Positions 1 to 8,465 are shown, numbered from the stretch's first letter. The stretch is 64,000 bases of DNA from FEN-33 sp963768775 (GCA_963768775.1 CAVYIY010000006.1:558001-622000); one strand, 5' to 3'. Numbers and translations are program-made. The notes: a model not told the origin generated them from the letters alone.

Positions 1-152
1 CCCTGCCGACGATGATGGGATTGTATTCCGTGATCGGGGTCGGTGAGGCCATTATCACCGTCAGCATCGTTGCCTTCTTGGCCAAGGTGGCGCCGGAAAC
101 GATCAGGTTCGGCCGGGAAGCGAAGCCGAAGGAGGAATTCGATGCAACGTAG
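1..152 (+). CDS. cbiM: CbiM-like cobalt/nickel ECF transporter substrate-binding membrane subunit (C-terminal end only)
   Basis: The window opens inside an ORF whose last 49 codons (from base 3) read as a hydrophobic helix followed by a short charged tail ending at TAG 150-152. The visible piece starts LPTMMGLYSVIGVGEAIIT, which resembles the last transmembrane helix of CbiM/NikM, the membrane S-component that binds Co2+ or Ni2+. It overlaps the next gene (ATG at 142) by 11 bases and is followed in order by a PDGLE subunit, CbiQ and CbiO, the usual ECF metal-transporter order. The identity rests mostly on this context because the metal-binding N-terminus lies outside the window. Confidence 0.8.
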   Translation, partial: LPTMMGLYSVIGVGEAIITVSIVAFLAKVAPETIRFGREAKPKEEFDAT

Positions 153-423
153 GTTCTTGATCGGCGCAATAGCAATCCTGGCGGTGTTTTGCCTCGGACT
201 GGTCGCTTTCTTCGCCCTCTCGGTAGGGAAGCCGGACGGCCTGGAAACGGTAATGCACGAGCAAGGCGTGGATGAGTCTGCGCCAGTATGGAACGCGCCC
301 TTGAACTACGGTTCGGACTATCTGTCGGCATTGTTGATGGGCATAGTGGGCGCCGGCCTGGTCCTGATGGTCACCTTCGCCTACCTCAAGGTAGCGAGGA
401 AGAAGCACCAGGGGAGCAAGTGA
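142..423 (+). CDS. PDGLE-domain (CbiN/NikN-like) ECF transporter small membrane subunit
   Basis: A 93-residue protein with two membrane helices: an N-terminal one at about residues 5-27 and a C-terminal one at about 60-84. Between them is a loop carrying the literal PDGLE motif (residues 32-36) that names the family. PDGLE proteins replace or extend CbiN in cobalt/nickel ECF importers and assist metal loading of the CbiM/NikM component. The start ATG at 142 lies inside the end of cbiM; a purine-rich GGAGGAATTC stretch (131-140) directly precedes it. The frame is open further upstream, but that would duplicate the cbiM region, so I reject the longer reading. Cobalt versus nickel specificity cannot be told from sequence. 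Confidence 0.88.
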   Translation: MQRRFLIGAIAILAVFCLGLVAFFALSVGKPDGLETVMHEQGVDESAPVWNAPLNYGSDYLSALLMGIVGAGLVLMVTFAYLKVARKKHQGSK

Positions 424-484
424 TGCCGGGCCATCCGGGTGGCGACGCAATTCTGCGTTCAGCCAGACAGCATGGGGGCTGAGC

Positions 485-1222
485 TTGGAGCAGATCAACG
501 AGATAGACCAGTATGCCGACCGGTCCAGGCTGCGTGACTTCGATGCCCGGGTCAAGCTCGTCTGCTCCGTTTCCTTGGTCGTCGTGATCGCATTGCTGCG
601 CGAACTGGTGCCCCTGCTGGTCGTCCTCGCTTTCGTTCTCGCCCTGGTGCTGCTGTCGAACCTGCCGCTGCGCCATGTCGCCAAGAACTTCGCCTTGGCC
701 TTGCCCTTCATCGGCTTCGCCGCTTTGACCCTGTGGTTCACCAATGGGCCGGATGCGGCGGTCGTCATGTTCGCCCGGATCGGCAGCTCGGTGCTCGTCC
801 TCATCGTTCTGGTGTCCACCACTCCCTTCTTCAAGATGCTCGGCGCGTTTCGCTCCCTGCACATGCCGAAGGTGATGGCCAACCTCATCCTCTTCACCTA
901 CCGCTTCATCTTCCTCTTCCTGGACGAGATGGAGCGGATGCGCACTGCCAGGATCGCCCGGGGCTTCAACGGTGGACGCAGTCTCCTGGATAGGCGCGCC
1001 TTCAAGACCCTGGGGGCGACCATCGGCATGACCTTCGTAAGGGCGAACGCGCGCGCCACGAACATCTACGACGCGCTGCTTTCCCGCGGCTATTCCGGCG
1101 AAATCCGCTCGTTCGAGAAGAGCAGGGCGGGGCCGAGGGACGCGCTTCTGGTCGGCGCCTTCGCCTGCGTGGGATTGCTGGCGATCCTGCTGGAGACGGA
1201 GGTGGTCGCCTGGACGCTTTGA
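485..1222 (+). CDS. cbiQ: CbiQ-like ECF transporter transmembrane (T) component
   Basis: A 245-residue multi-pass protein, the energy-coupling T component that links the metal-binding S component to the CbiO ATPase. It has about five hydrophobic stretches (near residues 30-60, 70-90, 95-115, 130-150 and 220-240). A cytoplasmic segment contains MERMRTARIARGFNGG and later DALLSRGYSGE, matching the two arginine-containing coupling motifs (ARG and SRGY types) that contact the ATPase in CbiQ/EcfT. The start is TTG at 485, with GGGGGCTGAG just upstream. The 61-base gap after the PDGLE gene holds no other ORF. The stop overlaps the TTG start of cbiO by four bases, so the two are translationally coupled. 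Confidence 0.9.
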   Translation: MEQINEIDQYADRSRLRDFDARVKLVCSVSLVVVIALLRELVPLLVVLAFVLALVLLSNLPLRHVAKNFALALPFIGFAALTLWFTNGPDAAVVMFARIGSSVLVLIVLVSTTPFFKMLGAFRSLHMPKVMANLILFTYRFIFLFLDEMERMRTARIARGFNGGRSLLDRRAFKTLGATIGMTFVRANARATNIYDALLSRGYSGEIRSFEKSRAGPRDALLVGAFACVGLLAILLETEVVAWTL

Positions 1223-2034
1223 GGCTGAGGGAGGTCAGCTACCGCTACGCCGACGGCAACCTCGCCCTCGACGGACTGTCGTTCTCCATTGACAAAGGGG
1301 AGAAGGTCGCCTTGGTCGGCCCGAACGGGGCGGGCAAGAGCACCCTGCTGAACCTGATGGCCGGGCTGTTCGCTCCCAGCGAAGGAATGGTCGAGGTCAT
1401 GGGCATGCCGTTGACCAGGAAGCAGGTCGGGCTCGCCCGACGCCACATCGGCCTGCTGTTCCAGGACCCGGACGACCAGATATTCCTACCGACGGTGGAG
1501 GAGGACGTCGCCTTCGGGCCGATGAACCTGGGTCTGGAGGAGAGCGAGGTAAGAGCGAGGGTGGAGGAGGGGTTGCGCGCCACCTCTTTGGAAGCATACC
1601 GGGAGCGCGCCCCGCACCGTCTGAGCATCGGGGAGAAGAAGCGTGTCGCCTTGGCGGGATTGCTCGCCATGTCCCCGGAGATATTGCTCATGGACGAGCC
1701 AACGGCCAACCTGGATCCGCAGGGGCGGAGGGAGCTGATCAGCGTCCTCAAGGGGAGGGAGGAAACGCTGGTGCTGGCGACGCATGACCTGGGCATCGCC
1801 TTCGAGCTGACGTCGAGGATGATCGTGCTCAACAAGAAGGTCCTTTTCGACGGCAACCACGCCGAATTGCTCAAGCGGCCGGAGATCCTGAGGCAGGCGC
1901 GGCTGGAGCTGCCTTCCTTCTCGCTGCTGATGCAGGGCTGGGGCGAGATCGCCGGAGCGGAGTTCGAGCCGCCGATGAGCGTGGCCCAAGCCCTCGAGAT
2001 CATGCGCCAGAAGGAAATCACGAAGCGCGACTGA
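1219..2034 (+). CDS. cbiO: CbiO-like ECF transporter ATP-binding protein
   Basis: A 271-residue ABC ATPase that powers Co/Ni uptake through the ECF complex at the cytoplasmic membrane. Walker A is GPNGAGKST at residues 34-42, the Q-loop lies in LLFQDPDDQIF (about 75-86), and Walker B is LLMDEPTANLD followed by an ATHD switch histidine. The signature reads LSIGEKKRVAL rather than LSGGQ, a mild but genuine deviation. The TTG start overlaps the cbiQ stop (TTGA). A GGAGGTGG sequence at 1198-1205 serves as ribosome site, somewhat distant at 13 bases. It closes the uptake operon; the next gene is on the other strand. Confidence 0.92.
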   Translation: MRLREVSYRYADGNLALDGLSFSIDKGEKVALVGPNGAGKSTLLNLMAGLFAPSEGMVEVMGMPLTRKQVGLARRHIGLLFQDPDDQIFLPTVEEDVAFGPMNLGLEESEVRARVEEGLRATSLEAYRERAPHRLSIGEKKRVALAGLLAMSPEILLMDEPTANLDPQGRRELISVLKGREETLVLATHDLGIAFELTSRMIVLNKKVLFDGNHAELLKRPEILRQARLELPSFSLLMQGWGEIAGAEFEPPMSVAQALEIMRQKEITKRD

Positions 2035-2057
2035 TCAGAATGCTGCAATCCTAAACG

Positions 2058-2723
2058 TCATTGCATCGGCTTGCGCAGCACCACGTCGTACAGCATCTTT
2101 GTGAAAGGCGGGTCCGGGTCCTCGAACTCCTCGATCGACTCGACCACGTATCCCTCGGCAAGGCGGTCGATCTTGTCCACGGTGAAGAAATGCACCACGA
2201 AGCCCATGGGGTTCTGGTACATGTCCTCGTCAAGATGGAGGAACTTCCCGTAATGGGGGTCGTTCTCCGACCTGACGCTGTAGATATTCGGCCCGCCGGG
2301 CCGAAGCACCCTCAGGCACTCCTGGAAAATCCCTAACATCTCGTCCTCGCGGAATTCCATGCTGAAGAACATGTGGGAATAGATGGCATCGACCGAGTTG
2401 TTCGGAAGCGGAATGCCCCGACGGACGTCGCGAACCTTGAGCGTAATGAACTTGTTCAAGGCCTTCTCCTTCGCCCTATCCCTCATCTGGCAGATGCCGG
2501 CGTCGGAGTAGTCGATGGCGTAGACGCTGATGCCGTTCCGGGCGAAAAGCCAGGTATCCCTCCCCTGGCCACACCCGAGTTCCAAGAGGACCTCGACGCC
2601 CTCCTGCCTGAGGAGTTCCAGAGACTTCTCGGCGAACTGACTAGGATTGGCGCCGAAGAAATCCTCCATCTTGTAAGTCTCGTCCCAATGGAGCCTCTGG
2701 TCCTTCTCCGCGGACCGTCCCAT
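2058..2723 (-). CDS. class I SAM-dependent methyltransferase
   Basis: A 221-residue soluble protein with a Rossmann-type SAM-binding fold. Motif I is LLELGCGQGRDT (about residues 46-57), an acidic end to strand 2 follows in YAIDYSD, motif IV-like text is VDAIYSHMFFS, and the post-motif LRVLRPGG is typical of this superfamily. The substrate cannot be inferred; small molecules such as metalloids, thiols or quinone-like compounds are typical for this short architecture. It stands alone between the convergent cbiO end and the HdrA-like gene on the same strand. The ATG at 2723 has no clear ribosome site. An AT-rich stretch upstream (about 2745-2777) looks like a TATA promoter, so a short-leader transcript is likely. 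Confidence 0.85.
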   Translation of the reverse strand: MGRSAEKDQRLHWDETYKMEDFFGANPSQFAEKSLELLRQEGVEVLLELGCGQGRDTWLFARNGISVYAIDYSDAGICQMRDRAKEKALNKFITLKVRDVRRGIPLPNNSVDAIYSHMFFSMEFREDEMLGIFQECLRVLRPGGPNIYSVRSENDPHYGKFLHLDEDMYQNPMGFVVHFFTVDKIDRLAEGYVVESIEEFEDPDPPFTKMLYDVVLRKPMQ

Positions 2724-2789
2724 GCATCAGTACAGAAGCGGGTCGTTATTTCAATCTTCCCTATTCAGAATTAAATCCGATTCCCCGAG

Positions 2790-3800
2790 TCACTGGAGCG
2801 AGCGCAGATAGTCGAACGCAGCGTGAGCCGCCAGCACCCCCATCGCCGCCGCCTCCTCTCTGCCCATTGGAGCAGAGGCGGAGCCGGCCACGAAGACGCC
2901 CCTCGCGCTCGTCCACGTCGGCTGCCCTCCCGCCTCCTCGGTCTCGATGAGGCCCTCCCGGTCCATCTCGACGCCGAGGCCGCGGAACAGCTCGAGGTTC
3001 TCCGGGTCCTCCCTCAGGCCGAGGGAGAGCACCACCAGGTCTGCCTGGATCTCATATAGCTCGCGCAGCAGCGTGTTCTCGCCGCACACAAAGAGCCTCT
3101 CGGACTGCGGCACCTGGAACACCAGCGCCGGCTGCCCCCGGATGAACTTGACGTCGAGCTGCCTCGCCCTCTTGTACATCGCCTCTTGCCCCTTTCCCGC
3201 CGTGCGGATGTCTATGTAGAGGATGTAGACCGCGATCCCCGGGTCGCGCTCCTTGAGCTTGATAGCGTAGTCGATCGCGTTGGCGCAGCAGACCGCGCTG
3301 CAATAGGGCACGCCGCGCTTCTCCACCCGCGAGCCGACGCATTGAACGAAGACGACGGTCGAGACCGCTCCGCCGTCCGAGGGCCTGCGCATCTCCCCGG
3401 AGGCGAGCATGTCCTGCAATTGCTGTGCCGAGACCACGTTGCTCCGCTTTCCCAGGCCGAACTCGGGGATGAGGCTGGCATCGACCGGCACCAGGCCGGT
3501 GGCAAGGATGACCGCGTCTGCTTCCTGCACCGATCGTTGCCGGCATCCGCCTTGCGCCGATTCCAGCACGATGCGGAAGACCCCGTCGCGCTCAGCGGCC
3601 ACTGCGTTTGCGCCGCTGAGGACGAGGGCGCTTCCGTTCCTCCGCATGCAGTCCGCCTCGGACGAGGGTGATCGCTCCACCAGGACAACCTGGACCCCGA
3701 GGTCGAGCAGTGCGCCTGCGGCAGCCTTGCCGGCCGCGCCCGCGCCGATGACCATGACCCTGCGATCCTGCGGCAAGCGGGCCTTCCCCTCGTCTTCCAT
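2790..3800 (-). CDS. stand-alone HdrA-type FAD-binding oxidoreductase module
   Basis: A pyridine-nucleotide-disulfide-type flavoprotein that matches only the FAD core of heterodisulfide reductase subunit A. It has an N-terminal dinucleotide fold (VMVIGAGAAGKAAAG), an ILATGLVP strand, the HdrA hallmark QCVGSR followed by PYCSAVCC, then DIRTAGKGQEAMYKRAR, and a C-terminal GVFVAGSASAPM segment that closes the FAD site. The N-terminal HdrA cysteine domain and the ferredoxin domains are absent, and about 336 residues is roughly half of HdrA. I chose ATG 3800, where GAGGACGGG lies just upstream. The frame is open to a TTG at 3899, but that would place about 33 atypical residues over the divergent sufC promoter. 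The missing modules occur in the gene ending at 11340. Confidence 0.85.
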   Translation of the reverse strand: MEDEGKARLPQDRRVMVIGAGAAGKAAAGALLDLGVQVVLVERSPSSEADCMRRNGSALVLSGANAVAAERDGVFRIVLESAQGGCRQRSVQEADAVILATGLVPVDASLIPEFGLGKRSNVVSAQQLQDMLASGEMRRPSDGGAVSTVVFVQCVGSRVEKRGVPYCSAVCCANAIDYAIKLKERDPGIAVYILYIDIRTAGKGQEAMYKRARQLDVKFIRGQPALVFQVPQSERLFVCGENTLLRELYEIQADLVVLSLGLREDPENLELFRGLGVEMDREGLIETEEAGGQPTWTSARGVFVAGSASAPMGREEAAAMGVLAAHAAFDYLRSLQ

Positions 3801-3895
3801 CGATCCCGTCCTCAGCGGACGGTAGCTGCCTACCGGTTCTTGAGTTTTGGGTGCGCCGGCCGTCCTGGTCCAGTTATCCTCACCGGTCGTGCGAT

Positions 3896-3905
3896 ACAAT
3901 TAATA
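3896..3905 (+). promoter_or_regulatory. TATA-like promoter upstream of sufCB
   Basis: ACAATTAATA lies about 40 bases before the sufC ATG in an otherwise GC-rich stretch. It fits an archaeal box A, giving a transcript start near 3925 and a short leader carrying GGAG at 3931-3934. The call rests on composition and spacing only. Confidence 0.45.
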
Positions 3906-3943
3906 GCACTGGCCACGAATGCTGAGGCTGGAGCTCGCAGGTT

Positions 3944-4699
3944 ATGTTGGAGATCGAGAACCTCAGCGTGGAGGTGGGAGGACGGAAGATCCTCAGGAAC
4001 GTCAACCTGAGCGTCATGGCCGGGTACACCAACGTGCTCTTCGGCCCCAACGGCTCGGGCAAGTCGACGTTGCTCATGACGATCATGGGATTCAGCGGGT
4101 ACAAGGTGACCGAGGGCCGCATCCTGCTCAACGGCGAGGACATCACCGACCTGCCGATCAATGAAAGGGCGGCGCGCGGCATCGGCATCATGATGCAGCG
4201 GCCTCCGAACCTGGTCGGGGTCAGGCTGCGCAATATGGTCCAGGTAACCGGGAAGGGCAGGATCGACCCGGACGCGGCGGCGAAGGAGCTGGACATGGAG
4301 CCGTTCCTGGAAAGGGACGTGAACGTCGGCTTCTCCGGGGGGGAGATCAAGCGCTCCGAGCTGCTGCAATTGGGGGCGCAGAACCCCTGCCTCTACCTAC
4401 TGGACGAGCCGGAGAGCGGCGTAGACCTCGTTTCCATCGAGAAGGTGGGGGCGAAGGTGCACGACATGCTGCGCGGCGGCACAAGCTGCGCCGGCTGGAA
4501 GATGCAGAGCGGCAAGGCGGCGCTGGTGATCACCCACACCGGTCAGATACTGGATTACATCGAGGCGGACCGGGGATACGTTATGTGCAAGGGGACGATC
4601 GCCTGCTCCGGGAACCCCAGGGACCTTTTGTCCGAGATAAGGAAGATGGGATACGAGGAGTGCGTAAAATGCAAGCTGAAGCTGACACCGGTGAACTGA
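3944..4699 (+). CDS. sufC: SufC-like Fe-S cluster assembly ATPase
   Basis: A 251-residue ABC-type ATPase of the SUF pathway. It is cytosolic and drives cluster assembly on the SufB scaffold. Walker A is GPNGSGKST (residues 34-42), the Q-loop region is GIMMQRPPNLVGV, the signature is FSGGEIKRSE and Walker B is LYLLDEPESGVD, all typical of SufC. An internal segment (LRGGTSCAGWKMQSGKAALVIT) is somewhat longer than in bacterial SufC. The ATG has GGAG nine bases upstream. The last 31 bases overlap the start of the SufB/D gene, so the two are co-translated. Only sufC and one SufB/D gene are present, the minimal SUF set common in archaea. Confidence 0.93.
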   Translation: MLEIENLSVEVGGRKILRNVNLSVMAGYTNVLFGPNGSGKSTLLMTIMGFSGYKVTEGRILLNGEDITDLPINERAARGIGIMMQRPPNLVGVRLRNMVQVTGKGRIDPDAAAKELDMEPFLERDVNVGFSGGEIKRSELLQLGAQNPCLYLLDEPESGVDLVSIEKVGAKVHDMLRGGTSCAGWKMQSGKAALVITHTGQILDYIEADRGYVMCKGTIACSGNPRDLLSEIRKMGYEECVKCKLKLTPVN

Positions 4700-5901
4700 A
4701 GCACAAGGTCGAGGAGGCCCGGAAGAAGAAGGCCGCCTTCGGCAAGGACATCGACCTGGACAAGTACCCGGAGGCATCCAAGGACATCCCTAAGGTGGAC
4801 AGCCTGGAGGAACTATCCAAAGATGAGCAGAGCACGCTGCTCAACGCCGGGGTCATTCCCAGCGGCGAGGGGCGCGCCGGCTCGTTCGTCTTCATGGACG
4901 AGAGCGTCGTGCACACCTCGGTCATGATGCCCGGCGTCGAGGTGATGCCGGTCTCCGAAGCATTGAAGAAGCATGACTGGATGCGCGATTACTACTGGAA
5001 GGCGGTCCTGCCTGACGCGGACAAGTACACGGCGCGCACGTTCGAGGAGGAAGCGGACGGCTACTTCATCCGAGCGTTGCCGGGAGCGAAGGTCAAGGCG
5101 CCGGTGCAGACCTGCCTGATGCTCAAGGGGAAGAGCGTGGCGCAGACCGTTCACAACGTGATCATCGTCGAGGAAGGAGCGGAGATGGAAGTGGTCACCG
5201 GATGCTCCACCAGCAAGGGAGTGGAAAGGGCGCTGCACCTGGGCATCAGCGAGTTCTACATCAAGAAGGGGGGAGCGCTCACCTTCACCATGATCCACAA
5301 TTGGTCCGAGCAGATCGGCGTGCGTCCTCGGACCGTCGTCCTGCAGGCGGAGGACTCGACCTACATCAGCAACTATGTGGCACTGAAGCCGGTTCTCACC
5401 ATCCAGACCTACCCCACAGCGAGATTGGAGGGCAAGAACGGCTTCGCCCGGTTCAACACCGTGGCCATCGCTCATCCGAATTCCGAGCTGGACCTCGGCT
5501 CCCGGGTGATCATGAACGCCGAGGGATCGCGATGCGAGATCATCTCCCGGACCATTACCACCGGCGGCAAGGTTATCGCCCGGGGCCAGATGATCGGCGC
5601 CGCCCCCGGCATCAGGGGGCATCTGGAATGCCGCGGCCTGATACTGGGGAAGGGAGGGGTGCAGATCGCCATCCCCGAGCTGGAGGCAAGGGTGCCGGAC
5701 GTGGAGATGACGCACGAGGCGGCGGTCGGCAAGATCGCCCAGGACCAGGTCGAGTACCTGATGTCGAGGGGGATGAGCGAGGAGGAGGCGGTCGGCATGA
5801 TCGTCCGAGGCTTCCTCGAGGTCGGCATCCGCGGGCTCCCGGAGGCGCTGAAGCGGGAGATCGACCTGACCATCGAGAAGACCAACGTCAAGGGGATCTA
5901 A
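4669..5901 (+). CDS. sufB: SufB/SufD-family Fe-S cluster scaffold protein
   Basis: A 410-residue scaffold partner of SufC. The long central region (about residues 130-390) is the right-handed beta-helix of the SufB/D family, with repeated short strands and segments such as SELDLGSRVIMNAEGS and GHLECRGLILGKGGVQ. Near the C-terminus ARVPDVEMTHEAAVGKIAQDQ matches the conserved SufB/D region that carries the interface histidine, and ECRG supplies a candidate cluster or persulfide cysteine. The start is ATG 4669, with GAGGAG eight bases upstream inside the sufC end. A longer reading from 4585 would merely re-translate sufC. With no second SufB/D gene nearby, it probably works as a homodimer. Confidence 0.92.
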   Translation: MQAEADTGELKHKVEEARKKKAAFGKDIDLDKYPEASKDIPKVDSLEELSKDEQSTLLNAGVIPSGEGRAGSFVFMDESVVHTSVMMPGVEVMPVSEALKKHDWMRDYYWKAVLPDADKYTARTFEEEADGYFIRALPGAKVKAPVQTCLMLKGKSVAQTVHNVIIVEEGAEMEVVTGCSTSKGVERALHLGISEFYIKKGGALTFTMIHNWSEQIGVRPRTVVLQAEDSTYISNYVALKPVLTIQTYPTARLEGKNGFARFNTVAIAHPNSELDLGSRVIMNAEGSRCEIISRTITTGGKVIARGQMIGAAPGIRGHLECRGLILGKGGVQIAIPELEARVPDVEMTHEAAVGKIAQDQVEYLMSRGMSEEEAVGMIVRGFLEVGIRGLPEALKREIDLTIEKTNVKGI

Positions 5902-5982
5902 GCACCGCGTCAAACCACTTCCTTTTCTATTCATTTGAGCATCCATTTCGGATTTTAATGGGCATTTGACTATCTTAATAGG

Positions 5983-5991
5983 ATTTATTTA
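5983..5991 (+). promoter_or_regulatory. TATA-like promoter for the HTH regulator gene
   Basis: ATTTATTTA stands out in an AT-rich patch about 40 bases before the TTG start at 6029. This predicts a transcript start near 6012, just ahead of the AGGGGGGG ribosome site. Confidence 0.45.
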
Positions 5992-6028
5992 GTGAAAGGG
6001 TGTTTCGTGGCCAGGGGGGGAACGAGCA

Positions 6029-6499
6029 TTGTTCAAAACGGAGTCGTTCGAGGAGGACCACGAGCTCAAGATTCTCGGCGCCATTCGTCTTGCCGCGCAG
6101 ATCCAGGATAAGGAATTGGCACATTGCCTGATCAACCCGCAGGTGCTCGCGATACTGTCTTTGACCGGCCGCAAGGCATTGACCATCCACGAGATATCCG
6201 AGGCCCTGGACATGACCCTGGCGACCAGCTACAAGATGGTGGAGCGGATGACCGAGCTTGGGCTGATGGCGCGCACCGGGATAGCCCGGACATCGGCGAG
6301 GGGCAGGGCGGGGAAGTACACCTCGAGCATGAAGAAGGTGTCATTCAGCCTGTGCGACTCTCGGATGGAGGCGACCATCACCTGGAAGAACGGACAGGTG
6401 GACTGCTTCCAGAGGGACTTCTTGGCGAGCGAGCCGCAGGACGCAGAGATGCTGGAAGCGAGCGGGACGGACCAAGTGGCTCAGGAACGGGCGGCCTGA
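6029..6499 (+). CDS. winged-helix (ArsR/MarR-like) transcriptional regulator
   Basis: A 156-residue protein with a winged helix-turn-helix at about residues 28-85: INPQVLAILSLTGRKALTIHEISEALDMTLATSYKMVERMTELGLM. The wing follows at about 85-105 and a beta-rich tail after that. The C-terminal part carries a single Cys in SFSLCDSRM and another in QVDCFQRD, which could respond to ligand, but no metal motif is obvious. The start is TTG, supported by AGGGGGGG at 6013-6020 with eight-base spacing; no ATG fits. It stands alone between sufB and the ATP-cone gene, so its targets are unknown. Confidence 0.75.
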   Translation: MFKTESFEEDHELKILGAIRLAAQIQDKELAHCLINPQVLAILSLTGRKALTIHEISEALDMTLATSYKMVERMTELGLMARTGIARTSARGRAGKYTSSMKKVSFSLCDSRMEATITWKNGQVDCFQRDFLASEPQDAEMLEASGTDQVAQERAA

Positions 6500-6561
6500 T
6501 CAGGCGCAGAGGGATCAGCCAGCGAACGCTCTAATAGGCTGAACCCCCATTTCCACTGCCG

Positions 6562-7353
6562 ATGCCGACCTACGTCATCAAGCGCTCCGGCGAGCGCGAG
6601 GAGTTCGACGAAGCGAAGGTGAGGACTGCCATCATGCGCTCCGATGCTACCGCGGAGGAGGCGGAGGAGATCCTCAAGCACCTCAAGTCGGAGCTTTACG
6701 ACGGCATCACCACCGAGCTCATCTACCGGGACGTTCACCAGATGCTGCAGGGGCGCAAGGCCATCAAGTTCGGCCTGAAGAAGGCGATCCTGCGCCTCGG
6801 ACCGGAGGGCGAGAACTTCGAGCGTTTCATGGCCCGGGTCTACGAGGCCGAGGGTTATCGGACGGTCCTCCGCTCGTGCATCAAGGGGAAGTGCGTGCAG
6901 CACGAGGTCGACATCATCCTGGAGAAAGACAATGAGAGGATCATGGTCGAATGCAAGTTCCACAACTCCCTCGGCCTGAAGTCGAATATCCAATGCACCC
7001 TCTACACCTACGCCCGCTATCTCGACCTGAAGCCGACGCAGGCGCTCAACGGTTCCTGCCTGGCGACTAACACAAGATTCACCAGCGATGCCATACAGTA
7101 TGCCGATTGCGTGGGAATGAAACTGCTTGGCTGGCGCTACCCCGAGGGGGCCGGCCTGGAGCAGCTGGTGGAGAAGCATGCGCTCTACCCCATCACCATC
7201 CTGGAGATGCACCGCTCCGAGCTGGTAGCGCTGCTGGGCAATAACTTCCTGCTCGCCCGGGACATCATCGACCGGAGGGAGGAGGCCGAGCGCCTGCTGG
7301 CCGGCCCGAGCTCCGCTTCGCTCGTCTCCCAGGTCAAGCAGCTACTGACCTGA
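6562..7353 (+). CDS. ATP-cone domain fused to an Mrr-like PD-(D/E)XK nuclease
   Basis: A 263-residue two-domain protein. Residues 1-85 are an ATP-cone, the nucleotide-sensing domain of NrdR and ribonucleotide reductase (opening TYVIKRSGEREEFDEAKVR). Residues 90-200 look like a restriction-endonuclease-type fold with catalytic-type residues D117, E130 and K132 in HEVDIILEK...MVECKF. A helical tail follows (LLGNNFLLARDIIDRREEAERLL). From the families one would predict DNA cleavage controlled by ATP/dATP binding, with a role in repair or defence; this is inference. No methyltransferase or specificity subunit is nearby, so it is not an ordinary restriction system. The start is ATG 6562, with only weak ribosome-site sequence. 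Confidence 0.8.
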   Translation: MPTYVIKRSGEREEFDEAKVRTAIMRSDATAEEAEEILKHLKSELYDGITTELIYRDVHQMLQGRKAIKFGLKKAILRLGPEGENFERFMARVYEAEGYRTVLRSCIKGKCVQHEVDIILEKDNERIMVECKFHNSLGLKSNIQCTLYTYARYLDLKPTQALNGSCLATNTRFTSDAIQYADCVGMKLLGWRYPEGAGLEQLVEKHALYPITILEMHRSELVALLGNNFLLARDIIDRREEAERLLAGPSSASLVSQVKQLLT

Positions 7354-7410
7354 ATCGAGTTCCTCCACCACCCTTCAACCCCGACCAATCCGGCAGAAAC
7401 ATCGCTTCTT

Positions 7411-7860
7411 CTATGCCTTCGGGGCTGCGGGGCGAGAATAGTGCTCCGGGTCCTCCACCACCTCGATCTCGTTCCCATCGCGGTCGAGGAAAACGGCCAG
7501 AAGACCGCCCCAGGGCCGCCTCTCCGGCTTCAGCTTGAACATGACCTCCTCATCCACCAGCTTGCGATGGAGCTCGAAGATGCTGTCGGTCTCCAGCACT
7601 ACGCCGCTCGGGCCTCCGGGCTTGCGCGGACCGTCGCCCCTCGGGACATACAAGGCGATCTTGCTGGACGGCTCGTCCGGCCCGACCTCGGCCCATTGGT
7701 TCTCCGCGGACATGAGCTGGAGCTTCAGCCCCAGCACCTGGGTGTAGAATTCCACCGCTTGATCCAGGTCGGATACGGGAATGGAGGCTAGCCAGACCCG
7801 GAGGACGTTCCCCCGCATCACGTAGGGGGTTCTCTCGCTCATCGGATCACCGAGAGGCAT
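7411..7860 (-). CDS. VOC (glyoxalase/bleomycin-resistance) family protein
   Basis: A 149-residue single-copy vicinal-oxygen-chelate protein. Its N-terminal beta-alpha-beta unit contains LASIPVSDLDQAVEFYTQVLGLKLQLM and its second unit ends in LLAVFLDRDGNEIEVVE, the classic VOC finish with a metal-binding glutamate. Family members are metal-dependent lyases, isomerases, dioxygenases or binding proteins; nothing here fixes the substrate. Translation may start at 7860 or at the second ATG (7842, MSERTP). It follows a poorly defined ORF on the same strand with a 22-base overlap. Confidence 0.82.
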   Translation of the reverse strand: MPLGDPMSERTPYVMRGNVLRVWLASIPVSDLDQAVEFYTQVLGLKLQLMSAENQWAEVGPDEPSSKIALYVPRGDGPRKPGGPSGVVLETDSIFELHRKLVDEEVMFKLKPERRPWGGLLAVFLDRDGNEIEVVEDPEHYSRPAAPKA

Positions 7861-8267
7861 GCAGTCAAGATTGGCGCTAGGGATATTCTAGCTTGTGGAT
7901 GAACGATTGAACCAGAGAGGCAAGTCTGAAGTGATCGTCCCTTCGCGACTTGCAAGCAGGAGCCGCCGCACAGCGATGAACCGAGCACCAGCAGATCATC
8001 GGGAGGCCTTGGGCCATTCCCGGCTTGATAGTTCGAATCGACCTCCACCCCATCCTTCGTCAGCCTGATCTCTCGGTGGTACAATCTGGCATATTCGAAT
8101 CGGCCGACAGCGAAATCATGACTGCTGGTCTTCGTGAGAAGGGAGCACTCCTTGCCATCGAAGACCATTACAGTGGTTTCGGACAACCGGCATGAAAGGA
8201 GGTCTTGGACCACCTGAGCAGCGTATCTGCATCCTTGGTGAGAGGTTCGGCCACCCATACCGCCCAC
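7839..8267 (-). CDS. hypothetical protein, possibly frameshifted at its N-terminus
   Basis: An open frame of 142 codons from a GTG. The middle (VMVFDGKECSLLTKTSSHDFAVGRFEYARLYHREIRLTKDG) looks like real beta-rich protein; the last 30 residues and the first 20 are less convincing. A second open frame in phase +1 begins with ATG at 8326 and reads MKTEVDENFQPRDESGDPST through to about 8160, which also looks protein-like. One frameshift near 8190-8260 could join them into one gene starting at 8326. I recognise no family. The end overlaps the VOC gene. Confidence 0.35.
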   Translation of the reverse strand: MGGMGGRTSHQGCRYAAQVVQDLLSCRLSETTVMVFDGKECSLLTKTSSHDFAVGRFEYARLYHREIRLTKDGVEVDSNYQAGNGPRPPDDLLVLGSSLCGGSCLQVAKGRSLQTCLSGSIVHPQARISLAPILTACLSVIR

Positions 8268-8465
8268 GTCGACGGGTCGCCGGATTCATCCCTCGGTTGG
8301 AAGTTCTCATCGACCTCCGTTTTCATCCGATCGCTCCAGTTTCACGTTCCCAATTCGCGGATATTATCTCGCTGGCTAGATGGAATCTACTCATCGAATT
8401 AAGAGGTTTTGAGTATATGGAATCGGCAAATCGTCATTGTCCATTGCCTGACCGATTCCGCAATC

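Noticed and set aside
4813..5946. Long open frame antisense to sufB
   Set aside because: A codon-bias shadow; it is rich in His/Asp/Arg with no family features, while the plus strand encodes SufB.
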